The notes beneath the pieces are model-generated. The model searched no databases and was not told the origin of the DNA. It saw nothing but the letters and a program-made list of their open reading frames with translations. A stretch of DNA of 64,000 nucleotides from Stentor coeruleus (taxonomy: Eukaryota; Ciliophora; Heterotrichea; Heterotrichida; Stentoridae). Numbering within the stretch: the stretch's first letter is position 1; every line of letters begins with the position of its first letter. The position numbers and the translations under genes were made by a program. The stretch is taken from NCBI GenBank assembly GCA_001970955.1, contig MPUH01000233.1, forward strand, positions 1 to 64,000, given 5' to 3'. This document shows, piece after piece, positions 50,109-60,252 of the stretch.

Positions 50109-52034
50109 ATGGAAAAAAAAATCGTTGAAGAGCTTCGGAAAGTATTTGAAAAAATCGGGTGTTGCCGGGTTAATATTACTTATAACCCAGAATCTGCAAA
50201 TCCAATAATCGCTGACGAATCTTGTCTTGAAATTCGGACAAATTTTCAAGATACAGAACAAGATGATGATGTTTATGTTCAACATATACCAAAAACTACA
50301 CGTTTAAAACCTCGTAATGATGAAGCTTTCAAGATTAAAAATTTAGATTCAGGGAAATTTATTGATATAAGAAACGAAAATGATCACAACTTTATAGATG
50401 AATTTTCTTATGTTACACTTACAGATCGAAACTCAAATTCTGTTAAGGAATTTTATGGGAAAAAACAGAAAATGAATGAAAAACTATGGAAAGCTGCAGC
50501 AGAAAATGATTCGGAATTATGTAAGATTGTCCTTTCGGTAAGTAATTATGGGAATATGATTGCTCAGGTTAATTCTAAAGGGGAGTATGAGGAATCTGCA
50601 TTGCATATTGCTGCTAAGAAAGGGAATATTAAGGTAGTGCAGACGTTGATTGATCATGGTGAGATGTTAGATTTAAATGCTAAGGATTATTTTGAGTGTA
50701 CACCACTACATGGAGCGTGTAAGAATGGACATTGTGAAGTTGCCCAGCTTCTGATTAGGAATGGGGCTTTACTGAATGCTAAAGATTGTTTAGGAAACAC
50801 ACCACTTCATTACGCAGTCCTAAGCGACAATATCAAACTCATAAAATACTTATTCAACCGTTTCCCAAATCTAGACGAACAAAACTTAAAAGGAAAATCC
50901 CCTCTTGACCTCTTACAAATGAAAAACAGTACAATAACTATAGAAAAACTCAAAGAAATCGATAGAAGTTTTCAAATAACCGAAGATACAAAAGCTAATG
51001 AACCAACTAGAACCGAGACAAAAAAATCTTATGACTTTCAAAAATCTCTAATGTCAACAGAAAAAGGGTCAAAAGTATCACAAAAGGATTTTGAAGCTAT
51101 ACAAGTGTTAGGTAAAGGGAGTTTTGGTGAAGTTTATTTGGTAAAAATGATAGAAACTGGGCAGTTGTATGCGATGAAAGTGTTGAGAAAAGAGAAAATT
51201 TTAGGTCAAAACATGATAAAATACGCTATGGTTGAAAGGGATGTTTTAACAACAATAACCCATCCTTTTATAGTGAAATTGAACTTTGCTTTTCAATCTG
51301 AAGATAAACTATATTTAGTCTTAGATTATTGTGCAGGAGGTACACTTACTTCATATATTTCTAAAGAGAAACATTTTACTGAAGATATGGCTAGGTTTTA
51401 TATATGTGAGATTATCTTAGCACTTGGTGAACTACATAAAAATGGGATTATATATAGGGATTTAAAGCCTGATAATATAGTTCTTGATGGCCATGGACAT
51501 GCTTTACTTACTGATTTCGGGCTTTCTAAGAAAGGTATTGATGACAATTATTCTGCTAGTTCGTTTTGTGGATCAATTGCCTATCTCGCCCCTGAAATGA
51601 TCAGAAGACGAGGTCATGGAAAAGCAGTAGACTGGTATTTAGTTGGCGTATTACTTTATGAAATGCTTATTGGATTTCCCCCATTTTATTCAACAAACCG
51701 TGAACAATTATTCAGAAACATCGAAACAGCTAAAGTTAGAATCCCAGCGAGAATTTCTTTATCAGCAAAAAGTTTATTAAAACGACTTTTAAAAAGAGAC
51801 CCAGAAAAAAGATTAGGCACACATGATGATGTTGAAGAAATAAAAGCTCATGCGTTTTTTGCTAATGTTGACTGGGATGTAGTGCTAAGAAAAGAACTTA
51901 TCCCACCTTTAGTGCCAAAAAACAAAATTACTCCAGCTTTTGTCCCTAAATTCCATATGAAAGAAAAACCTCCTGATGATCAAGAGTTGAGATATTTGCA
52001 GAACTGGACTTTTGCTACAATTGATGATTCTTGA
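50109..52034 (+). CDS. Ankyrin repeat-AGC protein kinase
   Basis: A 641-residue fusion. Residues 1-125 are unrecognised. Residues 126-270 hold four ankyrin repeats (SALHIAAKKGNIKVVQTLID, TPLHGACKNGHCEVAQLLIR, TPLHYAVLSDNIKLIKYLF and a degenerate one). Residues 326-590 form the kinase: GKGSFGEVYLV, AMKVLRK lysine, IYRDLKPDNIVL, DFGLSKK and SSFCGSIAYLAPEM. The APE-helix tryptophan motif reads DWYLVG rather than DWWSLG. The C-tail ends LQNWTFATIDDS, with NWTF as a hydrophobic-motif-like element. The stop is TGA, which shows that TGA terminates in this genome. Ankyrin-AGC fusions are common in protists; the regulator is unknown. Confidence 0.88.
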   Translation: MEKKIVEELRKVFEKIGCCRVNITYNPESANPIIADESCLEIRTNFQDTEQDDDVYVQHIPKTTRLKPRNDEAFKIKNLDSGKFIDIRNENDHNFIDEFSYVTLTDRNSNSVKEFYGKKQKMNEKLWKAAAENDSELCKIVLSVSNYGNMIAQVNSKGEYEESALHIAAKKGNIKVVQTLIDHGEMLDLNAKDYFECTPLHGACKNGHCEVAQLLIRNGALLNAKDCLGNTPLHYAVLSDNIKLIKYLFNRFPNLDEQNLKGKSPLDLLQMKNSTITIEKLKEIDRSFQITEDTKANEPTRTETKKSYDFQKSLMSTEKGSKVSQKDFEAIQVLGKGSFGEVYLVKMIETGQLYAMKVLRKEKILGQNMIKYAMVERDVLTTITHPFIVKLNFAFQSEDKLYLVLDYCAGGTLTSYISKEKHFTEDMARFYICEIILALGELHKNGIIYRDLKPDNIVLDGHGHALLTDFGLSKKGIDDNYSASSFCGSIAYLAPEMIRRRGHGKAVDWYLVGVLLYEMLIGFPPFYSTNREQLFRNIETAKVRIPARISLSAKSLLKRLLKRDPEKRLGTHDDVEEIKAHAFFANVDWDVVLRKELIPPLVPKNKITPAFVPKFHMKEKPPDDQELRYLQNWTFATIDDS

Positions 52035-53386
52035 AGTAAATTTTTATACTTTTTATATAAACTAAAATACAAATCATAATTTTTTTACTCAATAGCCTAA
52101 TTAAAACATATCATTTTTTTCTGATTTGACTATAAAATTTATAAAATATTGCCAAAATTATGTTGCTTATCAATGCCTATTTTGGTATAAAAAAAAAAAT
52201 TTGTCAATAGAGTTAAAGGAAAGTAGATAAATCGAATACTTAAAAGATAATAAGGATTAATATTAAAAGATAAACTTGATAAAGATTTTCATATAAAATA
52301 TACATAATATTCTTTTGTATATAATTTATTTTGCTCATAAAGCTATAGATCTACATGCTGAAACTTTTAATGAAAACATATATTTCCAAAAAATGTTTCT
52401 TGATTAAAGCAGGGAGATAAGGACTAGGCATATTTCAAAAATTTCAAAAATCAAATATTCGGTTGATCTTAAATTAAAAGCTCGCAATACAAGGATTTAA
52501 ACTAAGCTCTGTGCTTTTGTTGATGAATAAGGATTTCCTGCTTATTATATGATGACATTTTGGATAAGAATATAATAAATCAACATGATATTAAAAAAAT
52601 AAAACTTTCCAATATTCCTTTTTATAACTTAATTAATTATATAATTAATATATTAAATTAGCCATATAAGAAATAAAATTAAATATGTCATATTTTTACT
52701 GAACTGTCTTAGCTTAACTATCTAAAATACATATTTTTCACATCGCTTTATATATCAATATGCATTATATCAAAACTTTAAATTTATATTTACAAGAGAG
52801 GAATCAAAATTTTAATCATTCTTTAGCAAAACTATATATTTCTATATCCTTTATTGATATTTGATTATTTATAGAAAAATACTCATACATTGTTAAGTTG
52901 GTTCTGGTTTTTAACCTCAGAAATTTTAAAGTCTAATAACTAAATTTATAATTTCATGACAAGTTCAAAACAATCCCGAATATAATCTCTTAAAACATTC
53001 ACATCAATTAAAATCAAAAAACTAATATCATATATAGTGTATACATTTTAATTATCTAAAAATATAAAAAATATATAAACAACTATGTATTTTCCTTATA
53101 GTCTATTTCTGATAACTACATATAAATTTGGTTTATCTTAATAATAACTGAATAAAACATTTAATATAGTCTTCCTAAAAATATGTATAATATAAAATTC
53201 TCAGCATGTTAAAGTATATATTTATTGGCATCTAAGGTCAGATATAAAACTTCATAAAAAATATTATTCCTATTCCGTAAACCTCTAATTTTTCCAAATC
53301 TGACTGGAAAAATATACCCAAAGCCTACGTTTTTTTGTCAATTTTTAAATAATAAGTGCATGTTTCTACAAAAAATGAAATAATAA
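52035..53386. other. Intergenic, nothing recognised
   Basis: About 1.35 kb of very AT-rich DNA with no long frame, RNA gene or repeat that I can support. It is the longest featureless gap between two large + strand genes. Confidence 0.5.
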
Positions 53387-56300
53387 ATGGAATCAACTAT
53401 ATTAGCTTATGAAGATATTGAAGGCTGTGATATGGACTATAGAGACTTATCTGTAACAACTCAAAATGAATTAGATACTATAAAAAAAGAACTATCATTT
53501 CTTAAAGCACAAGACAATAGAAATTTTACTGAAAGGTATTCAGAAAGAGTAGAAAATATTATTGATATGCATACTGAAACTATAACATGTATCACAGTAT
53601 CATCAAACGAAATTTATATGGCAACTGGTTCTGAAGACAAAACTCGTTTAATATTTGATGCAGGGACATTGAAAATGATAGATAAATATGAAGGTGATGG
53701 TAAATTTTACAGTTTATTATTTAGTATTGATAATCAAACTTTAATAGGGGCATGTGGGAGAAATATTTTAGTGTGGGAAATGAGTACAAGAATTCTGAAA
53801 AAGAAATATTCTGGCCATACAGACGAAGTTATGAGTTTATCATATAATAAAGATGGTGTTATTATAAGTGGCTCTAACGATTTTACTATCCGTGTGTGGG
53901 ATGATAATCATGATTCCCCTTATAGAGTATATAATGAACATACTGACTTGGTTAATTATGTTCAATTTATTCCTAATCAACGAAATTTCATTAGTTCTTC
54001 GTATGACAAAACTGTAAGAATTTGGAGTTTTGATCAAGAAAAATCTACTAGTACGTTTTATAAGTCCTTGAATAAGTTGATAGGACTTGCTCTAAGCCAA
54101 AAAGGAAAAAAAATTGCTGTGGGTGAAGGTTATTGTCTTGAAATCTACAGCATTAAAAACAAAAAAATATTCCTCAGTATGGAGATTCATAAAGATAAAA
54201 TCACAGCCCTTATGTTCTGCAGAAATGACGAATTTATTGTATCTTCATCTCTTGATAAAACAATAAAAATCATAAATATTGCAGAAAAATCTGAGATGTT
54301 CGAGTTAAAAGGCCATTTTGATTCAATATATTCATTATGGGTTAACCCAAAACTTTGCAAGATTATAAGTGGTTCGTCAGATAAAACCATAAAAATTTGG
54401 GATTTAAAGCAAGAGGAACCAGAGATTATTATGGAAAAAAACCATATACTTACTTTAGTATCCTTTAGTCCTGATGGGAAATATATAGTTTGTGCAGGTG
54501 ATAGACCTTATATTTATGTTTATTCTATAAAAGACAAATGTGAAATTCCAAATTTTTTCATAAATTATGAAGAAAGTGGCCACGAAAGTAACATTACTTC
54601 TATAAAGTTTTCAGGATGTGGAAAATATCTTATCAGCTGTTCAAATGATAATTTTGTGANCAAATTTTTTCATAAATTATGAAGAAAGTGGCCACGAAAG
54701 TAACATCACTTCTATAAAGTTTTCAGGATGTGGAAAATATCTTATCAGCTGTTCAAATGATAATTTTGTGATAATATGGAATATGAATGATAGGAAAATA
54801 GAAAATAAGCATAAAGAGCATGAAAATCAATCAAGATGTGCTTGCTTTGATAGTACAGGAGAATATGTATTAAGTGGTAGTTTGGATCATACGGTTAAAG
54901 TGTGGAATATAAAAAAAGGTACAATTGAAAAAACTTATGATATAGGATGTAGCATTCATACAATTGATTTTAACAAAACTAAAAATTTTTTTGCAATTGG
55001 AACTAATAAAAATGAAGTGCTTATTTATAAATACAATTCTGGAGAACTTGTGGCAAGGTTTTGTGGACATAAAAAAAGTATCTCATCAGTAAAATTCTTC
55101 AGTGATGGGAATTTTATAGCTAGTGGATCTTATGATGCCTTGATTAAAATTTGGAATATCAATGAACAGTCTGAAGAATATACACTTTCTGGGCATAAAA
55201 GAGATGTTCAGTCAATTTGTATTAGTTTTGACGAAAAATTTATCGCAAGTGCTTCAGAAGATTTTACAATAAAAATATGGAATACAATTGAAAGAAGAGA
55301 AGAACATACTTTAATAGGGCATACTATGCAAGTTCAATCATTAGAATTTTGCTCTGATAGAAAATCTTTAGCAAGTGTATCAAGTGATGGGACATTAAGA
55401 TTGTGGAAATTGGAAGATATAACTTTTGATGAAACCAATAATGAATTATATCAAAATCCGCCTGATTTTTTCAATGCAATAAGTTCACTTGGGTCTAAAA
55501 GACATGATCGATTATCATCATTTCAATCCTTAAACATAGTGATAGGTATGCATAAATTCACGGTTTTACATTTTCTTGCGTATTTAGGAGATCTGAAAAT
55601 CATAGAACGTTTTGCTAAAAATAAGACACTTATAATGAGATCAGACTATTTTCAACATACACCTATATATTATTCAATTAAAAGAAAACATCATAAAGTG
55701 ACAAAGTTTTTACTTAACCAACTTTGCATAATTTCTTCAGGGTCAGATAAATATTTATACGAACAGAATTTCTATGCAATCAGAAAAGATTTTACAAGTA
55801 TTATAGAAAGTTCATCAGTTTTACTTGATTGTTTTTTATCTAAATGCATATACTCTAATAAAGTAGACTTATTTTTTGGAGTTCCTTATAAAAGTTTGCC
55901 ATATGCTTTTATCAATAAAAAAACAAGTTTTAATACAATTGATTACTTTGCATATAAAGGTGCTGATAATGTCCCACTTGTCCTTAAAAGATTTTTCTTT
56001 GAAATTCCATCAGCAATTGGTTCAAAAGCTAGTTTGAATTTCATCAAAACAATAAATGAATGTAAAAATGAGGAGATTTATAGGACTGAATTTATAAAAT
56101 ATTTCGCCCGCACACGTTGGAGAAGTTTATCTTTACTCATTTATTTCAATACTTTTATGCTTTGGTTTAATCTAGTGTTAATTGTTATTATCATAAACAG
56201 TTTCTCATTACAAGTTTCAATATGTTTATGGCTAATAAATATTATTCTTATAATATGGGAAATCATTCAAATGTCTGAAATTGGGTATACTTACTTTAAG

Positions 56301-57038
56301 GAATTATGGAATATTATAGATATATTAAGAGGACTCTTAACAATGTTATTACCAATTTATATTTATTATAGAATTGATACTCAATATTTTATATGGTTTG
56401 TAGTATTATTGAATACATTAAGAGGAGTTACTGGTTTCCGTGCTGCTGATAGTACAAGATATTATGTTAGATTAATCTTTGAATCTTTAAAAAGCATATT
56501 ATCATTTTTATTGATTTTCATATATTCAACCTTAAGCTTTGGATTATTACGAGTCAGTTTATTAGGCCAGTTTTCTGTTACTTTTGAAAACCTTTGGGCA
56601 GTTTCTTTTGACTTGGCTGTTGGAGAACCAGATAGTATGAATATGAAAGATTTTGATATGCTTTATTTTACATTCTTTTTTGCTGTTATTTTTAATTTAA
56701 TATTGATGCTGAATATGATTGTTTCGTTACTTGGGGATACTTTTGATGAGTTTCAAATGATGGCAGATATTTTTAATTATGAAGAAATGATCCATACAAT
56801 TTTAGAGATGGAATATATTGTTTCGATTACTTGTCCTAAAGATAAGTATTCGTATTTGCATATATGTGAGAGTGAAGGACATATTAAAAAAAAAGTGTGG
56901 AAAGGAAAAATTTTGAACTTTGAAATGCATTTGATGAAAACTGAAAAGAATTTAGTAAGTACAATAAGGAAAATTGATGATAGGATTGAATTGATGGAGT
57001 CAAAAATCAATTTGATTTTGAAGAGAGTTATGAAGTAG
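53387..57038 (+). CDS. WD40-ankyrin-TRP-type cation channel fusion
   Basis: A single gene split in the assembly by an N at 54660 with a 111-base duplicate; without it, one frame of 1179 residues. Residues 50-640 contain about a dozen WD40 repeats (for example GSFDALIKIW-like SGSYDALIKIWNI, SGSSDKTIKIWDL). Residues 670-750 contain ankyrin-like repeats (TVLHFLAYLGDLKIIERF, TPIYYSIKRKHHKVTKFLL). Residues 870-1075 have six membrane helices with an Ion_trans layout: a pore loop VTFENLWAVSFDLAVGE between S5 and S6, and S6 LILMLNMIVSLLGDTFDEF, typical of TRP channels. The C-terminus is a short coiled coil. Probably a plasma-membrane or ciliary cation channel; WD40-channel fusions are known in ciliates. 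Confidence 0.87.
54549..54771. repeat. Duplicated block around an N (54660)
   Basis: 111 bases (CAAATTTTTTCATAAATTAT... to ATTTTGTGA) recur after the N with a single difference (AACATTACT against AACATCACT). The period of 112 shifts the frame of the channel gene; removing one copy restores it. Confidence 0.92.
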
Positions 57039-57123
57039 GTATATAATAATATTATGTTTTTAATATGTTTAATGCTTAAAATTAGCAGATTATATTTATA
57101 TGTAAAATAGAGATTCATTAATT

Positions 57124-58023
57124 TTACTCTTTAGTTTGTTTAATTAATATCCCATTCTCCCAAAGTCCTTTAGATATTTCATTTCTATTCAAAAGTTCCC
57201 CGTTGCCGTGCATTTTATCATTTTTCCATTCCCCAGTGTACTTTTTTCTATTACTGAAAACATATGTTCCAAAACCTTCTTTTAAATTATTGACAAAATT
57301 TCCTTCATAGTATTGACCATCAGGCCATTTCATCAATCCTTTTCCATGTTTTTTATTATTGTGCCAATACCCTTCATACTTTTTATTATCTTTCCAGTAA
57401 TATATTCCAAATCCACAAATCCTATCAGATTTAAAATCCCCGATATACCTGGCTCCATCAGGAAAAAATAATGACCCTTGGCCGTTTTTTTCTCCATCAA
57501 CGAAACTCCCTTCATAAGAACTTTTATCTGATAATGTTTCATGACCTTTACCATCCCTTTTCCCATATTTCCAATCACCCACATATTTCAAATCTGGAGT
57601 TATCAAAACCCCAAATCCATGATATACTCCATCTTTCCATTCCCCTTCATATACTTTATTCTCCCCTAACTTCATTTTCCCATACCCACACTGAACATTT
57701 TTTTCCCATTGTCCTTTATATATTTTCCCATCATTCCAATTAAATATACCAATACCTTGTTTTTGTGAATTTACTAATTCTCCTGTATAAGTCCCATTTT
57801 CCATAGAAATATTTTGAACCCAAAGTTTATCTGAAGGGAAATAAGGTTTATTTAATACCCAAATAACATTAGATTTAGGTATAGATTTACTGTATTTTAA
57901 ATCATGATATCTACGACATAGGTTTGTTAATTGTAGCGTTGATAATGTATTTTGATCTTTTGCTTGGACTTGAGCTTTGAAACACAATGATTTTCCAAGT
58001 AATTCTGAACAAGTTGATCCCAT
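57124..58023 (-). CDS. MORN-repeat protein
   Basis: A 299-residue protein with about eight or nine MORN repeats from residue 77 to the end: GTYTGELVNSQKQGIGIFNW, YKGQWEKNVQCGYGKM, YEGEWKDGVYHGFGVL, YVGDWKYGKRDGKGHE, YEGSFVDGEKNGQGSL, YIGDFKSDRICGFGIY, YEGYWHNNKKHGKGLM, YEGNFVNNLKEGFGTY, YTGEWKNDKMHGNGEL. The N-terminus MGSTCSELLGK fits N-myristoylation with a palmitoylatable Cys5, so membrane attachment is likely. MORN proteins in protists often organise cortical or basal-body structures, which is inferred here. It converges on the channel gene with 85 bases between. Confidence 0.9.
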   Translation of the reverse strand: MGSTCSELLGKSLCFKAQVQAKDQNTLSTLQLTNLCRRYHDLKYSKSIPKSNVIWVLNKPYFPSDKLWVQNISMENGTYTGELVNSQKQGIGIFNWNDGKIYKGQWEKNVQCGYGKMKLGENKVYEGEWKDGVYHGFGVLITPDLKYVGDWKYGKRDGKGHETLSDKSSYEGSFVDGEKNGQGSLFFPDGARYIGDFKSDRICGFGIYYWKDNKKYEGYWHNNKKHGKGLMKWPDGQYYEGNFVNNLKEGFGTYVFSNRKKYTGEWKNDKMHGNGELLNRNEISKGLWENGILIKQTKE

Positions 58024-58550
58024 GATTATTTAATAAATATAGGATTAATTAATTTTATTGACATATGCAAATGTTAGGAATTTTATATATTAAAAGATAT
58101 GCTGGATTTATTATACTCAAATAGATTTATGACCTTTTTTTAGAATCATAAATGAATAAATTGTGTAAAAAAGTATAGAGATTACCCCCATTTTGTAACA
58201 TAATATTTTTAAAATTGGTTTCAAACAATGAAACTAGAAACCAAAGAAACTTTTATAGGACAATAAACAGATAATTATAAAATTTTGATGTAGAATATTC
58301 AAGTTTTTTTAGTGAAAAGTTTTAATTATAATAACTACTGAGAAAAATAAAATATTCGGTTTGAAGTTGTGAGGAGATAACAAATTTTGATATAGTAGTT
58401 TTATTTTTTTTTACTAATAGAAAGAGTTTTATAAAAGCTTATACAAGGGTATAAAAACCTTGAATATAATAGGGAAAATACTTACAATATTCATTAAGAT
58501 ATTTTAAACTAAGAATTTATATAATAGTTCTTCTATAAAGTTAACTAGTG
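58024..58550. other. Intergenic, nothing recognised
   Basis: AT-rich spacer between two minus-strand genes; the first part is the leader of the MORN gene. Confidence 0.5.
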
Positions 58551-59879
58551 CTAATTTCTAATTTTTTCTAACAGTCCTGAGTTTATTCCCCACACCGAGT
58601 CAGACCACTTTTTAATAGAATCGTAACGAGTCTTATCGTGTTTCTGTTCAACTTCTATAAATTCTTCTACTTCATCAATTTTTGCTGCGATTTTGTCTTC
58701 CATAATTAACTGAACAACCAAAGATATAACATCTTTAACTGAAATCTGTAGTTCAGAAGCTAAATACTTCAACCCAATGCTTTTATAAGGTTTGATTTTT
58801 GTGCATAAAACATTAAGTCTAACACCTCTAAGCAAATCATCCATATACTCATGAATAAATGGATCATCAGCTAACCTCGCAGTTTTATCTGTGATAATTC
58901 TCTGTACCTCTTGCATATTACTGCTTTCATAAGCAAGCCTAAGGTTCATCATAGCAATAATCTCAGGGTCATCCTTATAAACCTTAGCTTCCTGTGAGTG
59001 AAAAGGGTTAATTTTACTATTAGCCAAAATACTAGTCATAGCAAGATGCTTAAGTACACTTTTAGCCCTTTGGTTGCCCACTTCTTGATAACACTTAAAA
59101 GCTTCAAATTGTTCAGATAACGCTTTAGCCCAAGATTTCTCACTCATATACATTTTACTCCCACATTCTTTTATAACCCCAATTATTCTTGGATCAGACA
59201 CATCAGCATTAAGAGCCTCAGTTTTTTTATACAACAATTTCATCCTTCGAGCATTTTTTGTTATACTACAAAGTTGCATTTCTAAAGCATAAGCTTCAAT
59301 CAAACTTGAAGATTTACTAGGATCCTCTGAACCATCAGGTAAAAGGCAGTAAGATATAAGTTCTTTTATTGTACTCGCTGTTTTTTCTAACTCATTTTTG
59401 TCTAGATAATATTTTGCAAGTCTTGCATTTGTATTGAAAAGAAGTCGGAAATTTTTGCTTTCTTTTAGTTTGTCTATCATCATTGTAAGAACTCTCATTG
59501 AATAATTAGTGTCATTTATTTTTGATGAAGTATCTAGAATTTGATTTATTGCTTCTGTTGCGTCGTTTCTGGCAACATTATCCATCATTGCGATTATGCT
59601 TCCAAGATGCTGACACATTCTTTCATATTCTTCAAAACCACATTCTAGTATTATAACATTTTTTAAAGCTTTGAAACGGTATTGCTGCTCTTCTATAGGT
59701 TTAGCACTTTCTAATTCTAAAACTTTTAGGAAACCTTCAAGGGCACGTCGAGGGTTTTTTTTCTGATCGTCTTCAGCTTCGTAAAAAGTGTTTTCAATTA
59801 ACACCTGCGCCTCATCAACATCGTCTTGATCAGACCAAGAGTCTTGATTACTATCGTAGTCGTAATCACTTGAAGACAT
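58551..59879 (-). CDS. CSN2: COP9 signalosome subunit 2
   Basis: PCI-domain subunit of the COP9 signalosome, which removes NEDD8 from cullins. The 442-residue protein matches CSN2 along its whole length: acidic N-terminus (SSSDYDYDSNQDSWSDQDD), FKALKNVIILE, LNADVSDPRIIGVIKECGSK (animal LIMGVIRECGGKMH), NPFHSQEAKVYKDDPEIIAM (animal [20 protein letters not shown]), DDPFIHEYMDDLLRGVR and the PCI winged helix with SVKDVISLVVQLIMEDKIAA. Length is the same as the animal protein (443). The start ATG at 59879 gives the expected acidic leader. Single exon. Its presence implies an active neddylation system, alongside the RING proteins encoded nearby. Confidence 0.96.
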   Translation of the reverse strand: MSSSDYDYDSNQDSWSDQDDVDEAQVLIENTFYEAEDDQKKNPRRALEGFLKVLELESAKPIEEQQYRFKALKNVIILECGFEEYERMCQHLGSIIAMMDNVARNDATEAINQILDTSSKINDTNYSMRVLTMMIDKLKESKNFRLLFNTNARLAKYYLDKNELEKTASTIKELISYCLLPDGSEDPSKSSSLIEAYALEMQLCSITKNARRMKLLYKKTEALNADVSDPRIIGVIKECGSKMYMSEKSWAKALSEQFEAFKCYQEVGNQRAKSVLKHLAMTSILANSKINPFHSQEAKVYKDDPEIIAMMNLRLAYESSNMQEVQRIITDKTARLADDPFIHEYMDDLLRGVRLNVLCTKIKPYKSIGLKYLASELQISVKDVISLVVQLIMEDKIAAKIDEVEEFIEVEQKHDKTRYDSIKKWSDSVWGINSGLLEKIRN

Positions 59880-60252
59880 ATTTATTGATAAGATATGTTT
59901 TGGTGTTGTAGGTTTGGATTTAGGATTTTATGTGGATTAAATGGATGATTAATTGGGTTATAATTAGAAAATAAGGTTTGGTTTGAAGTGGAGTTTTAGA
60001 TGTGGAGATTATAATATGGAAGATAATGATTTTATAAAATATATATAAGAAATATAAAGGAATATAAGGGAATATGGATAAGATTTTTTTTTTGTATGGT
60101 ATTTTTGCCTTATAATTAATTATATATAAAGATCAGTGTGAAAGGTTGGGATATGTTTATTTTTAGTTTTGAAGAATATGATAGGTGAAGGTGTCTATAA
60201 AAAATATTATAGGAATGGGTGTTAGATAAATTTGCCAATGAAAGATAAATAA
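59880..60252. other. Intergenic between divergent genes
   Basis: 373 bases shared as upstream region by CSN2 (minus) and glucosidase I (plus). G-rich on the + strand next to CSN2, that is, C-rich on the CSN2 sense strand. Nothing else seen. Confidence 0.5.
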
